This document shows, in pieces, positions 9,725-18,477 of a stretch of DNA of 64,000 nt. The notes under the pieces are model-generated. The model ran no database searches and was not told where the DNA came from. It saw only the letters and a list, made by a program, of their open reading frames with translations. The stretch's first letter is position 1, and every line of letters starts with the position of its first letter. This stretch comes from Alkalihalobacillus bogoriensis ATCC BAA-922 (GTDB lineage Bacteria > Bacillota > Bacilli > Bacillales > Bacillaceae_F): positions 181,587-245,586 of the forward strand of contig NZ_KK211279.1 in NCBI RefSeq assembly GCF_000621445.1, given 5' to 3'. Made by a program: the position numbers and the translations under genes.

Positions 9725-10810
9725 TTAAACTATTTTTTCCTCTTTTCTCACTTTCCACAAGCGATACAAATGAGTCACAATGACCTTTCCAATCGCATAA
9801 GTAGGAATGACAAGCACCATTCCAACAATTCCAATAAAGCGTCCTGCCACAAGCACCAAAGCCATAACCGTAACTGGATGAATGGACATTTTCCTACCAA
9901 TAATTTGTGGTTGTACAAAAATACTTTCGATTTGCTGAATGACAACAACAATAATCAAAACAAGGAGTGCTTGCATTGGCGAATGAAGTAACGCGACAAT
10001 AACAGACGGAACAGCACCAATCCACGGCCCAACATATGGAATAATATTTGTCACCATACCAACAATCGCTAAGATTAGCGCAAATTCTAAGCCAATACTT
10101 GAGAACCCAATATAATAAAGAACACCAATAAAAGAACAAACAATCAATACACCTTGAATATAATTACTTAATGTTTCATCCATATTCGTTAAGATCGGCT
10201 TCACTTTATCCTGCTTATCTTCATTTATAAAATTTAATAAATAATTCGGGAGCTTTTCGCCTTCTTTTAATAGGTAAAAAAGAATAAATGGAACAATAAT
10301 TAAGATTAATAATGTACTAAATATTGTTCCGATAAAGCCCATTGTATTTGAAATGATTTCGCCGACGAGTCCAGCCACAACTACTCCAATTTCTTCAATC
10401 CGGTCTTCCCAATTAAAGAAATCACCTAAACCAAAGCGTTGAATAAACTCATTATCTTGAATACTTGCAATTAACAATTGGAGGTCTCTAATAATAACTG
10501 GCATACTTACGATTAAGTTAGAAAACTGCCTTTGTAGTTCTGGACCAATAAAAGAAATGAGCCCACTGCCAAGTCCAAGAATGCCGACATACACTAAGAG
10601 GATGGCAAGCGTTCTTGACATTTTTTTATTTAACAATCGGACAATAGGTCGGAATAAATAAAACAAAATGCCCGCTAAGAGAATTGGTAAAAATAAAGTT
10701 TGAAAAAATACGATAACGGGTTTAAATACCCAGTCAATTAACGTTCCCAAGTAAATAATTAAAAACAGCATGAGAACGATGGAACCAATTTGCAATATTT
10801 TTTTATACAT
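9725..10810 (-). CDS. AI-2E family transporter (UPF0118 permease)
   Basis: Polytopic inner-membrane protein, 361 residues with about eight membrane segments. It has the family signature order: two N-terminal helices, a long amphipathic region (LQRQFSNLIVSMPVIIRDLQ), then GFSSIGLEFALILAIVGM, IPYVGPWIGAVPSVIVALL and QQIESIFVQPQIIGRKMSIHPV. The family is named for autoinducer-2 export, but many Bacillus members are of unknown role or act in Na+/H+ handling, so no substrate is assigned. ATG 10810 is behind AATGGAGGCACTCTTAT. It is a single-gene unit with its own terminator. Confidence 0.92.
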   Translation of the reverse strand: MYKKILQIGSIVLMLFLIIYLGTLIDWVFKPVIVFFQTLFLPILLAGILFYLFRPIVRLLNKKMSRTLAILLVYVGILGLGSGLISFIGPELQRQFSNLIVSMPVIIRDLQLLIASIQDNEFIQRFGLGDFFNWEDRIEEIGVVVAGLVGEIISNTMGFIGTIFSTLLILIIVPFILFYLLKEGEKLPNYLLNFINEDKQDKVKPILTNMDETLSNYIQGVLIVCSFIGVLYYIGFSSIGLEFALILAIVGMVTNIIPYVGPWIGAVPSVIVALLHSPMQALLVLIIVVVIQQIESIFVQPQIIGRKMSIHPVTVMALVLVAGRFIGIVGMVLVIPTYAIGKVIVTHLYRLWKVRKEEKIV

Positions 10811-10963
10811 ATAAGAGTGCCTCCATTACTGCATTAACCTCATTTTTTCCTATTTTCACACATCATAAAAAGTCGAAAAAAACAGAAAAATGATGAGGCT
10901 TTGATAGACATTATTATACAGTTAACTACTGTATAAAGCTACATCCTTCTTAAAGATTAGAAA

Positions 10964-11004
10964 TAAGAAAAACGCGGGAGCGTCTTTTCGTTTCAAGTGA
11001 AGTG
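10964..11004 (+). repeat. Family B dispersed repeat, partial copy (5' part)
   Basis: Matches the first ~40 bases of the element at 11341 and 62050 (aagaaaaacgcgg.agcgtc, ttttcgtttcaag.gaagtg). Lies in the 834-bp gene-free stretch 10811-11644. Confidence 0.75.
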
Positions 11005-11057
11005 TATGATGAAACAACAAACACATCCCATGTCCCATTTTTGCGGTCAGAGTAGTC

Positions 11058-11223
11058 GTTATTTGTGAACATGATACGGGTTTCCGTTTATTAGCGGCCA
11101 CAGGAGCGCATATTCACGCAAAAGCCACTCTATTCCTAGCGATATATTATGAATAACGGCTCCTGTGTCCTCCAACGTTCCAACACGCTAGCAATGTTCA
11201 CAGATAACGGTTTTCATGGCCGC
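11058..11223. repeat. nested inverted-repeat element in gene-free region
   Basis: Several nested arms: GTTATTTGTGAACAT (11058-11072) pairs with ATGTTCACAGATAAC (11194-11208) with one mismatch; GCGGCCA (11094-11100) has a match in TGGCCGC (11217-11223); CACAGGAGC (11099-11107) pairs with GCTCCTGTG (11159-11167). No ORF crosses it. It could be a structured RNA or the remains of a small non-autonomous element; there is no direct sign of which. Confidence 0.6.
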
Positions 11224-11340
11224 TTACTTACCATAAACAACAAAATTGCTAACGCGATAAACCCGCCCAAGTGTTGAATGATTCACTTGGAACTTTTCTG
11301 GCTGTCTCATAGTACTCATTTATTAGAGCATTGTTATACA

Positions 11341-11501
11341 CAAGGAGAAAAACGCGGAGCGTCTTTTCTTTCAAGCGAAGTGCGGAGCCCTGCCCGCTTT
11401 TGACAGTGAACCCAAGTGCTCTTCTTGGGGTGAAACCCGCAGTTTTCTCTCTCTCTCGAATAAGCATTCAAAACTTCACTGCTAGATCAAAACTTTTATA
11501 C
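11341..11501 (+). repeat. Family B dispersed repeat, full-length copy with an internal insertion
   Basis: Shares with 62050-62176 the blocks aaaaacgcggagcgtctttt, aagcgaagtgcggagccctg, cttttgacagtgaac, aagtgctcttcttg and aataagc.ttcaaa, plus ctgctaga.caaaa. Compared with the 62-kb copy it carries about 35 extra bases after tcttcttg. The open frame across it is a by-product of the repeat, not a gene. Confidence 0.75.
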
Positions 11502-11644
11502 AGGAATGCTTTCTTATCTTTTAAAAATCAAAACCCGAATATAGGACTTCTTGACTTAAAGAGACAATTATATTAAAACATGAAAAGAATCCTATTATAG
11601 AAGAGTCAAATCTAAAGTCATCAATTCAAGGAGATATAATTCCA

Positions 11645-12463
11645 ATGGACATCAACCCACAAATCCATCTAACAACCGGACAATTCGCAAAGTTAATGCG
11701 TGTGAGCAAAGATACGTTATTTCATTACGATAAACTTCAAATCTTCTCACCAGAATTTATAGCAGAAAACGGCTATAGATATTATTCGATTTATCAATCC
11801 GAAGTTTTTTATGTTATTACTACGTTAAAAGAATTAGGAATGTCTTTAAAAGAAATTAAAGAATATTTAAATCATAAATCACCTAAAGAGTTTATTTCAT
11901 TACTAGACAAACAAGCAGATAATCTTAATAAGAAAATCCAACACTTAAAAAAAGTTCAAAATATGATTTTACAAAAATCAAAATTAACAAAAGAAGCAAT
12001 GAAAATAAACACCTCTGTAATAACATTTGAAGAAAGACAAAAAGAAAGATTTATTGTTACAGAAGCAAAAGCGATAACAGATGAAAAAAATATATATGAT
12101 TCCATTTTTCAACATATAGACTGTTTAATGTATTATAAAATCAACACATTTCATTTAGCAGGTTGGATGATTGACACGAAAACCGTATTCGATGGAAAGT
12201 TAGATTATTATGATTATCTGTTCACACGAGTCACCGAAACTGATTATTATAACTTTACAGCGGAAAAAGGGACTTATTTAGTTGCCTACCATACAGCTGG
12301 CTACACTACTATTAGTGACAGTTTTAAAAAGATAATTGAATATGCACAAAGCAACAACGTTATTTTAGAAGGGTATTTTTATGAAGATATTTTGTTAGAT
12401 GACTTATCTGTTCAAGGATACGAAAAGTATTTAATCAAGCTATCTGTCAAAGTAATGAATTAA
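11645..12463 (+). CDS. MerR-family transcriptional regulator
   Basis: 272 residues. N-terminal MerR winged helix in residues 10-80 (TTGQFAKLMRVSKDTLFHYDKL, Y-R-Y-Y, LKELGMSLKEIKEYL), a coiled linker (DKQADNLNKKIQHLKKVQNMI) and a C-terminal effector-binding-like half, as in BmrR/BltR multidrug sensors. ATG 11645 is behind AAGGAGATATAATTCC. The convergent MATE pump gene (12820-14163) has a promoter with a 19-bp spacer and a palindrome over the -35/-10 region, the classic MerR target, so this protein probably activates that pump (inference). No such promoter is seen in front of its own gene. Confidence 0.9.
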   Translation: MDINPQIHLTTGQFAKLMRVSKDTLFHYDKLQIFSPEFIAENGYRYYSIYQSEVFYVITTLKELGMSLKEIKEYLNHKSPKEFISLLDKQADNLNKKIQHLKKVQNMILQKSKLTKEAMKINTSVITFEERQKERFIVTEAKAITDEKNIYDSIFQHIDCLMYYKINTFHLAGWMIDTKTVFDGKLDYYDYLFTRVTETDYYNFTAEKGTYLVAYHTAGYTTISDSFKKIIEYAQSNNVILEGYFYEDILLDDLSVQGYEKYLIKLSVKVMN

Positions 12464-12467
12464 TGTT

Positions 12468-12674
12468 CTATGTTGTTGGCAAGAAAAGCGGAATTCTTTT
12501 TATAGCAACGACTGCTGCAACACTTCCAATAACCCCAGCAATCGCACTAGTTGACACATAGGTTACAGCATAATAAACACTCGTTCCCGTTAGACAATCA
12601 ATCACAAAAAATCGTTTGAGCGCTGACGAGTGAATCGTGTAGAAAACCACTTGATTTTGTTTTTTACCTTTCAT
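12468..12674 (-). CDS. small hypothetical membrane protein
   Basis: 68 residues, not recognised. A basic N-terminus is followed by two moderately hydrophobic stretches (FFVIDCLTGTSVYYAVTYVS and AIAGVIGSVAAVVAI). The AGGAAGGTGACAGC sequence before ATG 12674 is a good RBS, which favours a real gene. It ends five bases from the MerR gene stop, in convergent orientation. Confidence 0.5.
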   Translation of the reverse strand: MKGKKQNQVVFYTIHSSALKRFFVIDCLTGTSVYYAVTYVSTSAIAGVIGSVAAVVAIKRIPLFLPTT

Positions 12675-12819
12675 GCTGTCACCTTCCTTTTTTATTCTTT
12701 TTACCGTATGAAAAACAGAAATGTCCTATTCCAAAACAAAAAAAAGGCTAAGACATAAAAAAAGTTCCAACCTAGTATTTATACGTTTTTTTCATTATGT
12801 TTGCCTCTCCATAGTCTTG

Positions 12820-14163
12820 TTAAAAATAATGATAAAATTTCCTTTGGTGGAATAAGAAACACGCACAAACGAGAATAGACAAAAATTCAGCTAATGGGAC
12901 CGCGAGCCATATTCCATTGACTCCCATAATTAACGGTAAGACAAACAGACCAACGATGACAAAAACGAACGTTCGAAGTAGTGAAATTGTAGCCGACACT
13001 TTCCCATTCGATAAAGCTGTAAACAACATGGATATAAAAATGTTCATGCCCATAAACAAAAAAGAAACCCCAAAAATGATAAAGCCATCCACTGCAATGT
13101 TGTACACATTACTTCCTTTGGCAGCCATAATTTGAATAAAATACGGTCCAAACAACAAAGCAAGCACATATACAATAATTGAACCTACACTCACTATGAG
13201 CAAACTAGATTTAAAGATTTTTTGTAATTGCACTTCATCTTTCCTTCCAAATTTATAGCTAATAATCGGAGCAATTCCTGCTGAGTACCCCATAAAAACA
13301 GCACCTAAAATAAACATCACATATAGCATAATTGTCACGGCCGCCACCCCATCCACTCCTATATATTTAAGAAGAAGAAGGTTAAATGCGACTGTAACAA
13401 CAGAAGAGGCTAAGTTGGAGACCATTTCTGATGACCCATTGATACAACTAGAAAGTAAAAATATTCCATCAAACCGAGGTCGAACAAAATATAAAGAACT
13501 ACCTTTATACAAAGAAAAGTAGACAAGTCCAAAGAAAGCCGGTATGGCGATCCCAATAGCCGTAGCAATAGCAGCACCTGCAATCCCCATTTCCATTACA
13601 ACGATAAAAACATAATCCAATACTATATTTGCCACCCCACCTAAAACCGTAACGGTCAAACCTAAATTCGGTTTCCCTGCCGTGACAAAAAACAGCTGGA
13701 ACAACATTTGTAAAATGATCAAAGGACTAGTCATTACCATAATCCTTCCGTAAGTGTAAGTTTCCTTAAATAATTCTTCTGTCGCACCCGCTCCAAGCAT
13801 TTGAAAAATAGGGGTAATAAAAAGAAGACCAATAACGAAGATAACGAATCCAATAGCTGTACCACAACTCACAATAAAAGTGAAATTCCGTCTTGCTTCC
13901 TCATAATTTTCCTCTCCCATTTTCCTCGCAATGATTGCACTTCCACCTGTACCAAGCATTAACGCGATAGCAATCACAAGTCCATATAAAGGAAAGAAAA
14001 TATTGATCGCCGATAACGCTGTCGCACTCACATACCGCGCAACGAAAATACCATCAATCATCGTATATATCGACATAAACACCATCAAACCGATTGTAGG
14101 TGCCGCATAAGCAAGTAATGATTGTAAAGAATATTTCTTCCCTAATCCATTTGACATTTCCAT
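12820..14163 (-). CDS. MATE family efflux transporter (MepA-like)
   Basis: 447 residues with about twelve membrane segments in two homologous halves. Exports cationic drugs or dyes by Na+ or H+ antiport. MepA/NorM-type features: YAAPTIGLMVFMSIYTMIDGIFVARYV near the N-terminus, GGSAIIARKMGE in the first half and MGYSAGIAPIISYKFGR at the matching place in the second. ATG 14163 is behind AGGAGATGAACTTATA. The promoter at 14197-14227 has MerR architecture, and a MerR gene is the next-but-one neighbour, which supports drug-inducible expression. Confidence 0.93.
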   Translation of the reverse strand: MEMSNGLGKKYSLQSLLAYAAPTIGLMVFMSIYTMIDGIFVARYVSATALSAINIFFPLYGLVIAIALMLGTGGSAIIARKMGEENYEEARRNFTFIVSCGTAIGFVIFVIGLLFITPIFQMLGAGATEELFKETYTYGRIMVMTSPLIILQMLFQLFFVTAGKPNLGLTVTVLGGVANIVLDYVFIVVMEMGIAGAAIATAIGIAIPAFFGLVYFSLYKGSSLYFVRPRFDGIFLLSSCINGSSEMVSNLASSVVTVAFNLLLLKYIGVDGVAAVTIMLYVMFILGAVFMGYSAGIAPIISYKFGRKDEVQLQKIFKSSLLIVSVGSIIVYVLALLFGPYFIQIMAAKGSNVYNIAVDGFIIFGVSFLFMGMNIFISMLFTALSNGKVSATISLLRTFVFVIVGLFVLPLIMGVNGIWLAVPLAEFLSILVCACFLFHQRKFYHYF

Positions 14164-14196
14164 TATAAGTTCATCTCCTATTGGGCTAGTAAGACT

Positions 14197-14227
14197 ATCG
14201 TAAAGTGTGGTGTAACACGATAGTCAA
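14197..14227 (-). promoter_or_regulatory. MerR-type promoter of the MATE gene (19-bp spacer with palindrome)
   Basis: Minus strand: -35 TTGACT, exactly 19 bases, -10 TACGAT. GACTATCGT and ACGATAGTC form a perfect 9-bp inverted repeat spanning both boxes. Long 19-bp spacers with a dyad are the hallmark of MerR-activated promoters. Confidence 0.8.
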
Positions 14228-14326
14228 TAGGAAAATGAAAGCCTAGATTATGACATATGAAAAACGAAATAAAGGTATAAGGCATATGATACGAATATAA
14301 CTGTATTCAAGTAAGGAGGGCTTAGC

Positions 14327-14509
14327 ATGTCTTACCACAATTCTGAACTTACGAATTCTAGACTTAATTATGGTGCCTCTGCCCTATTGTTACTTGGCTC
14401 CATTCTTTTTTTGATCGGTTCTGGTATTTCCTTTTTTGTGACTCGCGACCAGCATTATGGAAAAGTGCGTGAATACGAAAATCATTCAATAAGTGGTGGC
14501 TGGGGGTAA
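14327..14509 (+). CDS. small single-pass membrane protein, unknown
   Basis: 60 residues, not recognised. Polar N-terminus, one membrane helix (ALLLLGSILFLIGSGISFFV), then a polar tail ending GGWG. ATG 14327 has a strong AAGGAGGGCTTAGC RBS and a terminator follows, so it is probably a real short gene. It diverges from the MATE gene, sharing the intergenic region with the MerR-type promoter. Confidence 0.7.
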   Translation: MSYHNSELTNSRLNYGASALLLLGSILFLIGSGISFFVTRDQHYGKVREYENHSISGGWG

Positions 14510-14535
14510 CCTAATCATAAGCTCACATAACATAA

Positions 14536-14567
14536 AAATAAGCCCCTGTTAATTTGGAGGCTTATTT
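14536..14567. terminator. bidirectional terminator between the 60-aa gene and the GH43 gene
   Basis: AAATAAGCC / GGCTTATTT stem. Reading minus, GGGGCTTATTTTTATG gives the U-run; reading plus, the tail is weaker (GGCTTATTTCCACTTTATT). Confidence 0.7.
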
Positions 14568-14590
14568 CCACTTTATTCTTTATTTTTTTA

Positions 14591-15505
14591 TCAACCAAAA
14601 GCTTTGACTATGCGCTCATACTCTTCCAACGTAATTTGTATCACACCGCCGTGCTTGGATTTAACCGGAATGTGTAAATCGGTTTTACTTTTTGTGAATT
14701 GTGCACTAGCTAAATCATCTGTAAAATAAGGGATGTATTTTTTCTCATTCTCATAATGGTCTAACAGTAAACACCATCGCTCTTCCCCTTTTACTTTATA
14801 ACATGCGGGACCTTCTACTCCAATTACCTCTTTTAAATTCGAATCCAGTTCAGTAAACGGTCCCCACAATGAATCTGAAACTTCTACAGTAATGCTTTTC
14901 ACCGTTTCATCTTTAGAAAACCGATAAAATTTACCGTCTTCCTCGATAATCGTCGTATCAATAACATGATTTTCTCTTTCAATATAAACTCTTGGTTTCG
15001 TGAAGGATATGAAGTTAGTTGTTTTCGCGTAATAGATTTTATGTTTATCAGCCCCATAGTTTTCACGAGAAGCCCAAAACACAAAAAATTCCTCGTTTTC
15101 CTTATCATAAATCGCTTCCGGTGCCCACACACATCCAGCTGTTTCTGGTCCAACCTTCACTAAGCGTTGGTCTGACCAATGAACTAAATCATCCGATTCC
15201 CACACAACGATATGCTGGCTACCAAACTTCTGAACTTCTTCCCAGTCTTTCCGATAATACATCGATAAATCGGTCCCAATTAAATAGAATTTCTCTTCTT
15301 TTGCGGAGCGGATAACAAACGGATCTCTCACACCTTTTTCTCCAATGGTTGATGTTAAAATCGGCTTTTGCTCATGTAACGTTTCCCAATGAATTCCATC
15401 CAAACTAACCGAAAAATAAACTTGCTCCCCATCAGGACTGCTCGTTTCTTTATGAATAAAATGAACAAATAAATAAGCTTCAAATGAAGTCTTTTTAATA
15501 TTCAT
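14591..15505 (-). CDS. glycoside hydrolase family 43-like protein
   Basis: Five-bladed beta-propeller glycosidase, probably acting on arabinosides or xylosides. 304 residues without a signal peptide, so cytoplasmic. GH43-type features: GVRDPFVI, YLIGTDLS, IVVWESDDLVHW, GCVWAPEAIYD, FFVFWASR and VIDTTIIEEDGKFYRF. The N-terminal blade looks reduced compared with classic GH43 enzymes. ATG 15505 is behind AAGGGGGAGCGTTG. A lone gene flanked by a terminator; the substrate cannot be given. Confidence 0.82.
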   Translation of the reverse strand: MNIKKTSFEAYLFVHFIHKETSSPDGEQVYFSVSLDGIHWETLHEQKPILTSTIGEKGVRDPFVIRSAKEEKFYLIGTDLSMYYRKDWEEVQKFGSQHIVVWESDDLVHWSDQRLVKVGPETAGCVWAPEAIYDKENEEFFVFWASRENYGADKHKIYYAKTTNFISFTKPRVYIERENHVIDTTIIEEDGKFYRFSKDETVKSITVEVSDSLWGPFTELDSNLKEVIGVEGPACYKVKGEERWCLLLDHYENEKKYIPYFTDDLASAQFTKSKTDLHIPVKSKHGGVIQITLEEYERIVKAFG

Positions 15506-15620
15506 CAACGCTCCCCCTTCTTGTTGTAAAATTATATCATTTCAGATGAAACTACTAGGTAGTATGGGCGATGTTGATTGTTTTTTAAAAGCTTTTTCAC
15601 AAAAAGAAAAGAAACGATGT

Positions 15621-16412
15621 TTACATTGTTTGCGTCAACTCCGTCTTCCCCTGTTTCTTTTCTTTCACCTGCTTTAATATCGCTACTATTAAAAAGCTAA
15701 CAATGACTAATAATAACCATGAACTTACTTTACCGAGATGGACTAGACTCCATGCCTCTGTTTGATTCGGATATTCCCAAGCCCCAAAGAAGGTTGCCAC
15801 ATTTTCAGCTATCCAAATAAAAAATCCGATAAGAAAGAATGAAAGTACAATTGGCATCCGATAACGAGTTCCCCCAACTTCATAAATAACCCAGGATTTA
15901 AAAAAGACAATAATCACTAGTCCAAACAACCACCAGCGAACATCAATCCAATAATGATGAGTAAAAAAATTCAAATATATAGCGACTGCAAGTGGAACAA
16001 CAACCCCAAACAGAGGCCAATTTACTAAATCAATCTTAAGCCTGCGCCAAGCTTGGCAAAGATAGCTTGCAACACTTGCATACATAAACCCACTATACAA
16101 AGGTACATCCAATATTTTAAAATAACCGTCATCCGGATAACTCCACGACCCCATATGTACCTTGAAAATCTCAAGAGCTAGCCCGATAAAGTGAAACAAA
16201 GTAATCACGAGAAGTTCATCCTTTGTTTCAAGACCAGACTTAACCATGGCCCACTGCATGAAAAGACAAATGATGAGTAGCCAATCATAACGCGGTAACA
16301 ATGGAAGTGATATAAATTGTGTTACAGCCAAAGAAGTAAAAATAACAACCGGAAACAAACACGATAGAGCCTGCTCCCAACCAAAGCGAACAAGCTGTTC
16401 GAATGCTCTCAT
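15621..16412 (-). CDS. DUF817 family integral membrane protein
   Basis: About 263 residues with seven or eight membrane segments and conserved-looking polar motifs (EIFKVHMGSWSYPD, PLYSGFMYASVASYLCQAWRRL, HHYWIDVRWWLF, NVATFFGAWEYPNQ). The pattern fits DUF817, a family of unknown function common in Bacilli. I chose ATG 16412 because CCAGGAGGAAAATCT is directly upstream; the open frame continues to 16487 without an RBS. Monocistronic. Confidence 0.85.
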   Translation of the reverse strand: MRAFEQLVRFGWEQALSCLFPVVIFTSLAVTQFISLPLLPRYDWLLIICLFMQWAMVKSGLETKDELLVITLFHFIGLALEIFKVHMGSWSYPDDGYFKILDVPLYSGFMYASVASYLCQAWRRLKIDLVNWPLFGVVVPLAVAIYLNFFTHHYWIDVRWWLFGLVIIVFFKSWVIYEVGGTRYRMPIVLSFFLIGFFIWIAENVATFFGAWEYPNQTEAWSLVHLGKVSSWLLLVIVSFLIVAILKQVKEKKQGKTELTQTM

Positions 16413-16514
16413 AGATTTTCCTCCTGGAGTATATCCTGAATTTAGAATTATTAACTTATTCCTTAATATTCCATTTTGATGTAGCATACAATTTATTGTT
16501 TAACTGGATCCACC

Positions 16515-16700
16515 GTTCGGACATATGTTCCGCAAATGAAGTAAAAACAAGGTGATTGTGATTTTTTACGGACATTTGTTCCGCTATTTGCCCGAAATAA
16601 GCTTTAAAACCATCGTGTTTTCCTATGATAACGGAACATATGTCCGATAGCTTTTGGGAAAGATTAATTTTTATTAATATAGCGGAATAGATGTCCGTTA
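16515..16700. repeat. Family A cluster 3: four copies, 2+2 inverted
   Basis: Forward copies at 16515-16539 and 16566-16590, reversed copies at 16626-16650 and 16676-16700; start spacings 51, 60, 50. It occupies the middle of the gene-free stretch 16413-16867. Nothing else is seen there except the promoter region of the lipoprotein gene. Confidence 0.9.
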
Positions 16701-16867
16701 CTGTCTGCTAAAGACTAATGATTAGAAGCAATAAAATTGTTTCATATATTTACTTATTATACTATCCTTCTTCAATCCCCCCTACCTTATATGGTATAAT
16801 ATTCCACAGTAATAGTCTTAATTTTCAAACAATACGTTGTAATAATTTTTAAAAAGGAGGTGTACTA

Positions 16868-17437
16868 ATGAGCATTCACTATCGTAAATCTGCATTAAGC
16901 TTCTTTACAAGCATTAGCCTAAGCTTTCTGGTTCTCAGCGGTTGCAGCAACGCTTCATCTGAACCCTCTTCAAGCAATCAATTCGAATACAATAATAATG
17001 TTAGTGAAGGAGAAACAATAACAGAAGAACAAGCTAAAGAAGAAGGTGTAAAGTCTGAATATGTACCGAGAGAATCGGACATTGTCTACAAGGATAACGA
17101 AATTGTAAACGTACATTTGTTAGAAGAATTTATGGAAATAGCGGGAACAGATAATGAAAGTAAAATTAGAGTCGTTATCGACCATTCAGAAAAAGGAGTC
17201 ATTGTCTATTCTTTATATTCCCGCTATAATAGCAGTCAAAATAGCGGTGGGATTGACGTAATCCCTGATATGAGTAACTATACATCTTCTGATGATGAAG
17301 TCGAACATATGTTTAATTACAGCCCTCAACAATGTGAATATTTGGCCAAAGACGACTCTGGAGAGCAAGGATATTACAAACTCTTTGAATGTGTGACAAA
17401 CTGGCAATTCCCATTACTCCCTATTCTTGAAGACTAG
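16868..17437 (+). CDS. hypothetical lipoprotein
   Basis: 189 residues, not recognised beyond the export signal: hydrophobic signal with lipobox LSGC (Cys26), then a Ser/Asn-rich linker and a domain with alternating beta-type stretches (ESKIRVVIDHSEKGVIVYSL). The ending resembles DUF4362-type lipoproteins of Bacillus, but this is a weak impression. ATG 16868 is behind AAAAAGGAGGTGTACTA. Probably attached to the outer face of the membrane. Confidence 0.75.
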   Translation: MSIHYRKSALSFFTSISLSFLVLSGCSNASSEPSSSNQFEYNNNVSEGETITEEQAKEEGVKSEYVPRESDIVYKDNEIVNVHLLEEFMEIAGTDNESKIRVVIDHSEKGVIVYSLYSRYNSSQNSGGIDVIPDMSNYTSSDDEVEHMFNYSPQQCEYLAKDDSGEQGYYKLFECVTNWQFPLLPILED

Positions 17438-17450
17438 TATTGCGCACATG

Positions 17451-17585
17451 TTAATAAGGCACAGGATACGCATGAACAAGGCTGTGAATCTCCATTTTTT
17501 CCTCGTTCCTAATTATTGTTAGAGTAACTGTATGATTAACATTTTTCTCGTTTAATTTTTTTTCAAATGACTCATAGCCTTCAAT
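17451..17585 (-). pseudogene. remaining PDZ C-terminus after the premature stop
   Basis: In-frame continuation (44 codons, no other stop) of the SRPBCC-PDZ gene. The protein-like sequence and exact frame suggest a recent loss, for example a Lys or Glu codon (AAG/GAG) or CAG changed to TAG. Confidence 0.7.
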
Positions 17586-18149
17586 CTATTCTCCGTCTAG
17601 TGCTATAATGATATCCTCAGGTTTTAGCCCGGCTTCTTTTGCTGCTGAGTTTTCCTTCACTTGTACTACTCTTGTTCCTTTTTTATTCTCGCTAGTGGTA
17701 TGTAATATTCCAATGGATGTTTTCCACATCATTGCACGAATATCGATATTTTCTTCATAAACACTTTTTAAGTTTTGTAAAAATTGACTTGTCCCAAACA
17801 TCATGTTTTCCTTTGTACTATTATCCATTTCTCCAATATAGGAAGCCTGATATTCAATACTCACCAAAATACCCTCCTCAACCTTTTCCAAAGACGTAAT
17901 CGTTGTAAAATCTCCATCTAGACTTTGAAGAACAAACCGTTCCATTGGCACAATTTCAGTAAAAACACCTTCAGATGTCGCTCCCCAGCCATGATTCAAA
18001 TATCCTCTTCCGCCAACACGAAAGTCAATTTCTGCATGTTTTGTATACCAACGATTCAAATGTTCCGCTTTGGTCATTGCATCCCATACTTTTTGTAATG
18101 ATGCATGAATAACAAGTTGTCTTTTAATGGAGTCCTTACTTTTTTTCAT
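17586..18149 (-). CDS. SRPBCC/AHSA1-domain protein with PDZ start, cut by an in-frame stop
   Basis: Residues 8-140 form an SRPBCC (AHSA1-like) hydrophobic-pocket domain (VIHASLQKVWDAMTKAEHLNRWY, GGRGYLNHGWGATSEGVF). After residue 145 comes the first half of a PDZ domain (TRVVQVKENSAAKEAGLKPEDII, ALDGE). A TAG at 17586-17588 stops it there. The same frame continues for 44 more codons to TAA at 17451 and completes the PDZ fold (GYESFEKKLN, VNHTVTLTIIR). So the gene was probably 232 codons long and carries a single nonsense change. It overlaps the ArsR gene by 14 bases in a common ArsR-SRPBCC pair. The SRPBCC part may still fold. Confidence 0.85.
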   Translation of the reverse strand: MKKSKDSIKRQLVIHASLQKVWDAMTKAEHLNRWYTKHAEIDFRVGGRGYLNHGWGATSEGVFTEIVPMERFVLQSLDGDFTTITSLEKVEEGILVSIEYQASYIGEMDNSTKENMMFGTSQFLQNLKSVYEENIDIRAMMWKTSIGILHTTSENKKGTRVVQVKENSAAKEAGLKPEDIIIALDGE

Positions 18150-18462
18150 CTCGAACCTCTCCTTTTTCTACATAGTTTTTTAGACTAACAAGTTGAGCAT
18201 CCAGTAATTCTCCAATAAACTGAAGCATTTCTTCGTAGGCATTATGGAGATTATTGACATGCAATGAATAAATACGGTACTTCCCATCTAATCGTTCTGA
18301 AATCAAGCTTTCCTCTAGTAAAATTGTCAAATGCTTCTTAATGGCTGGCTGAGAAATTTCAAACGCTTCGACAATTTCTTTTTGTGTTTTACTTCCTTCT
18401 TTCAGCATCATAACAATTCTTCTTCGTGTTGAATCCCCTAATGCACGATAAATATCTGGCAT
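18136..18462 (-). CDS. ArsR-family transcriptional regulator
   Basis: 108-residue winged-helix repressor: IYRALGDSTRRRIVMMLKEGSKTQKEIVEAF, then recognition helix ISQPAIKKHLTILLEESLI and wing RLDGKYRIYSL. No metal-binding cysteine pair (ELCVC type) is seen, which fits the SdpR/YczG-like subgroup rather than metal sensors. ATG 18462 has GTGAGGATAAGAAG. Co-transcribed with the SRPBCC gene and probably autoregulated through the 28-bp palindrome 15 bases upstream. Confidence 0.92.
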   Translation of the reverse strand: MPDIYRALGDSTRRRIVMMLKEGSKTQKEIVEAFEISQPAIKKHLTILLEESLISERLDGKYRIYSLHVNNLHNAYEEMLQFIGELLDAQLVSLKNYVEKGEVRDEKK

Positions 18463-18477
18463 CTTCTTATCCTCACT

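Noticed and set aside
11249-11576. 72- and 81-residue ORFs on both strands
   Set aside because: Both cross the Family B repeat; the sequence recurs at 62 kb with broken frames.
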